A stretch of 8,538 nt of DNA from Multiplicimicrobium sp043718225 (GTDB lineage: Bacteria; Omnitrophota; Omnitrophia; Omnitrophales; Aquincolibacteriaceae), in assembly GCA_043718225.1 (NCBI GenBank), contig JAYSWD010000011.1, forward strand, positions 1-8,538. Direction: 5' to 3'. The notes under the pieces are model-generated. The model saw only the letters and a list, made by a program, of their open reading frames with translations. It searched no databases and had not been told where the DNA came from. The position numbers and the translations under genes are program-made. Shown piece after piece: positions 5,930-8,538 of this stretch; position 1 is the first letter of the stretch; every line of letters begins with the position of its first letter.

Positions 5930-6199
5930 CGCGCGCGCAAATACTTGAGCTGCGCCAAACAAAGCATCGATTGATGGGGCCTTTGAGGCCGAAGGGGCCG
6001 GTTTTAAAGCGGTATCTTTTCCTGTATTTATTTTTCCTGTATTAATTTTTATAGCTCCGGCAGAAAATTCTGGTTTGACTGAGGGCATGCCGGAAAAAAA
6101 GTTTCGCTGCGAAAAGCAAAAAGCCGGCTGAACGCTCGCGCCGCCCAGGAGAGCTGTGAGGAGAAACGCAAAAATCAAAGCTATTTTCTGTCGCGTCAT
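5924..6199 (-). CDS. Small exported protein, unknown function
   Basis: A 91-residue product I do not recognise. It has a good Sec signal peptide: MTRQK, a hydrophobic core (IALIFAFLLTALLGGA), and a likely cut after PAFC or PAFCF near residue 28-29. The single Cys near the cut is not in a clear lipobox. The mature part of about 60 residues is rich in A, S, K and P and has no obvious fold. It includes a tandem KINTGKINTGK near residues 51-61, made by a 15-base duplication. No Shine-Dalgarno site precedes the ATG. The stop codon lies inside a REP-like element, so the present 3' end may have been set by that insertion. It is 123 bases downstream of the PAS-GGDEF-EAL gene on the same strand. The signal peptide is the main reason for believing it; a chance reading frame cannot be excluded. 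Confidence 0.5.
   Translation of the reverse strand: MTRQKIALIFAFLLTALLGGASVQPAFCFSQRNFFSGMPSVKPEFSAGAIKINTGKINTGKDTALKPAPSASKAPSIDALFGAAQVFARAA
6017..6046 (-). repeat. 15-base tandem duplication
   Basis: Two adjacent 15-base units (6017-6031 and 6032-6046) differ at one position and keep the reading frame. They encode the doubled INTGK of the small exported protein. This indicates a fairly recent slippage or duplication event. Confidence 0.85.
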
Positions 6200-6286
6200 T
6201 TAGCCGTGCATCGGCAAAAAAAATCATTTCCTTGAGACGGGATAGAAATTAATTAGCTTATTTATGCGGTTGGGGCCCGGAGTCCA

Positions 6287-6328
6287 CCTGCCTACCGGCA
6301 GGCAGGGAACAAAAAGAGACGGTCAGGC
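6287..6328 (-). repeat. REP-like palindromic element, copy B
   Basis: CCTGCCT (6287-6293) and AGGCAGG (6300-6306) form a perfect 7-bp stem around a 6-base loop. An A/G-rich stretch and GGTCAGGC follow, overlapping the stop codon of the PAS-GGDEF-EAL gene. The parts correspond in order to copy A at 5889-5929, about 400 bases away. The palindrome fits a short interspersed repeat; no associated transposase is in the window. Confidence 0.6.
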
Positions 6329-8083
6329 GGCGTTGCGCGTGGAAAGAAGCATCGGCAGGAGAACATCCCCCGACATGGGCTTTGCAAATAAGTATCCCTG
6401 GCCTTTATCACAATGACGGGATTTCAAAAAATCCATTTGCTCCTGGTTTTCAATGCCTTCAGCGACGACATCCAGTTTAAGCTCATGTGCCATGGATATA
6501 ATCGCCTGCGTAATGGCCTGATCATCCGTGTCGGTGCAGAGGTCCCGCACAAATGAGCGGTCGATTTTCAACGTATCAACCGGGAGCTGTTTCAGCGCGA
6601 CAAGAGAAGAAAAGCCCGTTCCAAAATCATCGATCGAAAAGCGAATTCCCATTTGTTTCATTTTTTTAAGCGTCTCTTTAGTTTCTTCGGTGTACTGCAT
6701 CAAAGTGCTTTCCGTGATTTCCAATTCAAGTTCTTCGGGGCTGATTCCCGTTTCACGCACCACGCGTTCTACGAGTTCCAAAATATTCGCATGATGGAAC
6801 TGTTTCGCTGAAAGATTGACGGCCATCCGCAGCCAATACACGCCGCATTTTTGCCATTCGCGGCGCTGCAAGCACGCCTCACGCAAAACCCACTCGCCTA
6901 TCGAATGAATCAAGCCTGTCTCTTCCGCTACCGGAATAAATTTGAGCGGCGGCACCATGCCGAGTTCGGGATGGGTCCAGCGAATCAACGCCTCAACGCC
7001 GATAATTTTCCCGCTTTTCAAATCAATCTGAGGCTGATAATGCAAATGGAATTGATTTTTCTCAAGCGCTAGCCGAAGCTGAGCTTCAATGATCAAGTTT
7101 TCAAGAATGTCTTTACCATCCTGAGAGGAATAAAAATGATAACGGCCGCCGCCTTTTTGCCGCGCCGTACGCATCACCTGATAGGCGTGCTGCATCAAAT
7201 CCGTTGCTGATCCTCCGTCAAAAGGATAAACCGCGATACCCAAACTGCAGGTCATCGCGATATTCTGGCCTGCTACGCGAAACGGCACTTTAAAAGCGAA
7301 AAGGATTTTATTGGCAATGGCTTCGATTGTTTTTTTCTGTGTTACGCGCGGAATAAGAATCATAAAACTGTTTCCGCCCACAGGCAGAATACTGTCCGTT
7401 TCATAAAGCATGTGGCTGAGCCTCTGCGCCATTTCACGAATCATATGGTCTCCGACCTGATAACCAAAAGACTGGTTAATTCTTCCAAGCCGGTCAAGAT
7501 CCACGCAAATCAGCGCGAAGTTTTCATTTTGACGATGAGCTAAACTCATCGCCTGATGCAGGCGGTCGAGAAAAAAAGTCCTGCTGGTAAGGCGCGGTGT
7601 TTCGGGCATATTCCTGAGTTCGTAACTGATGCCTCCGCGAATTTGTTCCGTCAAATCAAACCAAATTCCGTGCATGCGCCATTCTTTGCCGCGGTTTCTC
7701 CGCAAAAATTGAAACGATTCTTCCCAGTAGCGTTTTCGTCCCTGCCCGTCCCAAAGCTCATATCCCATCTCACCGCGATAAGGATTTTCCAAAAGACATT
7801 CAAGGGCATTTTCTTTTTGACGGCCGCGCTGATCCCGCAATACCTTCCATAAATGATGAACGGGATGTCCCACGAAATGCGCCGAACTCATGCCTAAAAT
7901 TTTGTCAAATTGGGGACTCAAATATTCTACCAGCCAATCCGCACCCGAATTATTTGAAAGGAAACGGTAAGCGATGGCTTGCGAGCGCTCCATTAATGCG
8001 TCATAGAAAAGATTTTCTGCTTGGTAGGGCAGAGCTAAACTTACATCGCGGCTTTCAAATGGGTCTTGCGGACTTTGCTTCAC
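6323..8083 (-). CDS. PAS-GGDEF-EAL protein, probable cyclic-di-GMP phosphodiesterase
   Basis: Expected to cut cyclic-di-GMP to pGpG. It has 586 residues and no membrane helix, so it is cytoplasmic. Residues about 30-150 form a PAS-like sensor, ending WFDLTEQIRG. A GGDEF domain (about 165-320) follows, then an EAL domain (about 325-580). The GGDEF signature is GGNSF (236-240): the catalytic Asp-Glu pair is lost, the inhibitory-site Arg is Tyr, and the usual IND is INQ, so cyclase activity is unlikely. The EAL residues look complete: E364-A-L, N423, E455, D485-D486 in DDFGTG, K506, E542 and Q562 in GQGYLF. The start is GTG at 8083, since the nearby ATG is in another frame and a GGAG site lies 5 bases upstream. 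The decayed GGDEF could still bind GTP and regulate the EAL half. The sensed ligand is not identifiable. Confidence 0.93.
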   Translation of the reverse strand: MKQSPQDPFESRDVSLALPYQAENLFYDALMERSQAIAYRFLSNNSGADWLVEYLSPQFDKILGMSSAHFVGHPVHHLWKVLRDQRGRQKENALECLLENPYRGEMGYELWDGQGRKRYWEESFQFLRRNRGKEWRMHGIWFDLTEQIRGGISYELRNMPETPRLTSRTFFLDRLHQAMSLAHRQNENFALICVDLDRLGRINQSFGYQVGDHMIREMAQRLSHMLYETDSILPVGGNSFMILIPRVTQKKTIEAIANKILFAFKVPFRVAGQNIAMTCSLGIAVYPFDGGSATDLMQHAYQVMRTARQKGGGRYHFYSSQDGKDILENLIIEAQLRLALEKNQFHLHYQPQIDLKSGKIIGVEALIRWTHPELGMVPPLKFIPVAEETGLIHSIGEWVLREACLQRREWQKCGVYWLRMAVNLSAKQFHHANILELVERVVRETGISPEELELEITESTLMQYTEETKETLKKMKQMGIRFSIDDFGTGFSSLVALKQLPVDTLKIDRSFVRDLCTDTDDQAITQAIISMAHELKLDVVAEGIENQEQMDFLKSRHCDKGQGYLFAKPMSGDVLLPMLLSTRNAA

Positions 8084-8097
8084 ATAGTCTCCAAATC

Positions 8098-8126
8098 ATT
8101 AAATCTGTGACTTATTCTACTATCAA
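8098..8126 (-). promoter_or_regulatory. Candidate promoter of the PAS-GGDEF-EAL gene
   Basis: On the minus strand TTGATA (8121-8126), 17 bases, TTTAAT (8098-8103), each box matching 5 of 6 consensus bases. A start 7 bases on would fall at the GGAG ribosome site itself (8089-8092), which is awkward. An upstream TAGAAT at 8114-8119 would leave a usable leader but lacks a good -35 box. The region is so AT-rich that chance matches are easy. Confidence 0.4.
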
Positions 8127-8250
8127 ACATAACATATAAAGTAGTTATTTATGTTATTAGTATTAAATATATTTAAATGCTTGTAATTGCTATATGTTGA
8201 TATATTTACATTATTTAACTTAGCTTTTTTGTATTATTGGATGTTTGTGC
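8127..8250. other. AT-rich divergent intergenic region with dyads
   Basis: The 224-base gap between the PAS-GGDEF-EAL gene and the rightmost gene holds no RNA gene or open reading frame I can support. It is far richer in A and T than the rest. Dyads visible: ATAACATA (8129-8136) with TATGTTAT (8150-8157); a perfect 14-base palindrome, TTAAATATATTTAA (8163-8176); and TGTAA (8182-8186) with TTACA (8206-8210). These would suit binding of a regulator or nucleoid protein controlling both divergent genes. Confidence 0.5.
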
Positions 8251-8256
8251 TACATT
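8229..8256 (+). promoter_or_regulatory. Candidate promoter of the rightmost gene
   Basis: TACATT (8251-8256) preceded by TGC gives an extended -10 pattern. TTGTAT (8229-8234) lies 16 bases upstream as a weak -35. Transcription would start near 8263, leaving a leader of about 45 bases before the ATG at 8308. Confidence 0.35.
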
Positions 8257-8307
8257 TGTTCTATGAGCACCGTCAAAATCAATAATTTGGATTTAAGTAG
8301 GGAAATA

Positions 8308-8538
8308 ATGTTCGCGAGAACTGGACTCGCTTTTTTCCTCGCCTGGACACTTCTTACCTCATTGAGCTGGGCAATGCCGGCAGATTATCAGTTTTCTGAC
8401 AGAAACAGCCAACAAAGCATCCCGGCGGAAACTTCAAATAAAACGGCGCCGGCACATCCAGAACTTACTCAAGATTTTTTGATGGATGCTTCGCCCCTTT
8501 CGGCTCCTGGTAGCGACTCAAAAGTTTCGGATCCTGAT
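8308..8538 (+). CDS. Exported protein, N-terminal part (partial), unknown function
   Basis: An open frame runs off the right edge, with 77 codons visible. The ATG at 8308 gives a classic Sec signal peptide: MFART, a hydrophobic core (GLAFFLAWTLLTSL), and a likely cut after SWA near residue 22. The exported part begins MPADYQFSD and is low in complexity, rich in S, P, A, D and T, with no recognisable domain so far. An in-frame ATG at 8263 would add 15 residues, but it has no ribosome site and would bury the signal peptide. AGGGA at 8299-8303 lies 4 bases before 8308, so I prefer that start. It is divergent from the cyclic-di-GMP gene across the AT-rich region and could share control with it. 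Such linkers often precede a folded domain, which is outside the window. Confidence 0.75.
   Translation, partial: MFARTGLAFFLAWTLLTSLSWAMPADYQFSDRNSQQSIPAETSNKTAPAHPELTQDFLMDASPLSAPGSDSKVSDPD

Noticed and set aside
6042..6227. A 61-codon minus-strand frame beginning at an ATG with an AAGGA nearby
   Set aside because: It overlaps the signal-peptide gene in another frame. Its product has no signal peptide, coiled coil or domain, and the ribosome site is too close. It remains a weak alternative for that region.
8083..8085. ATG overlapping the start of the PAS-GGDEF-EAL gene
   Set aside because: It is in another frame and meets TGA at once; the in-frame start is the GTG at 8083 with GGAG upstream.
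8127..8220. AT-rich repeats as a replication origin or CRISPR leader
   Set aside because: No DnaA-box set, iterated repeats, repeat-spacer units or replication gene is visible; a promoter/operator region is the simpler reading.
8263..8307. Earlier ATG as start of the rightmost gene
   Set aside because: No ribosome site lies upstream, and the extra 15 residues would put a polar extension before a well-formed signal peptide. The ATG at 8308 has AGGGA just upstream.

Overview
The window looks like ordinary chromosome from a diderm (Gram-negative) bacterium. It encodes an LptF/LptG-type lipopolysaccharide export permease, bacterial HisS and S21, a ComF-family protein, a bacterial glycogen-synthesis enzyme (GlgC), a cyclic-di-GMP enzyme, and several proteins with Sec signal peptides. 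Base composition is roughly even, apart from one very AT-rich stretch near the right end. Shine-Dalgarno sites are present but not universal. Many small proteins match no family I know, which would suit an under-sampled phylum (for example Omnitrophota or another PVC-related lineage). That assignment is only an impression from gene content and cannot be proved from this sequence.

Layout. Positions 1-284 (-): start of hisS, cut by the window edge. 410-589 (-): rpsU with a good promoter. 748-2563 (+): a divergent two-gene unit, a ComF-family phosphoribosyltransferase-like protein followed 10 bases later by an LptF/LptG permease. 2588-5802 (-): a tight four-gene unit that ends convergently with the permease gene. 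In transcription order it encodes a zinc-ribbon single-pass membrane protein, a 102-residue helical protein, GlgC, and a small exported charged-helix protein. 5924-6199 (-): a small exported protein. 6323-8083 (-): a soluble PAS-GGDEF-EAL protein whose GGDEF half is decayed and whose EAL half is intact. 8084-8307: an AT-rich divergent control region. 8308-8538 (+): the start of another exported protein, cut by the right edge.

How the genes may work together. hisS and rpsU serve translation. The LptF/G-like protein would extract lipopolysaccharide from the inner membrane. GlgC commits glucose-1-phosphate to glycogen, and its three partners are tightly packed with it (gaps of 2 and 13 bases, plus one 4-base overlap), so a shared role with storage carbon or the envelope is possible but unproven. 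The PAS-EAL protein probably lowers cyclic-di-GMP in response to a cytoplasmic signal.

There is no CRISPR array, tRNA, rRNA, transposase or phage gene. The least ordinary parts are the glgC gene cluster with unrecognised partners, two related palindromic repeats placed at the 3' ends of neighbouring genes, the AT-rich dyad-containing region, and a terminator-like hairpin overlapping the probable hisS promoter.
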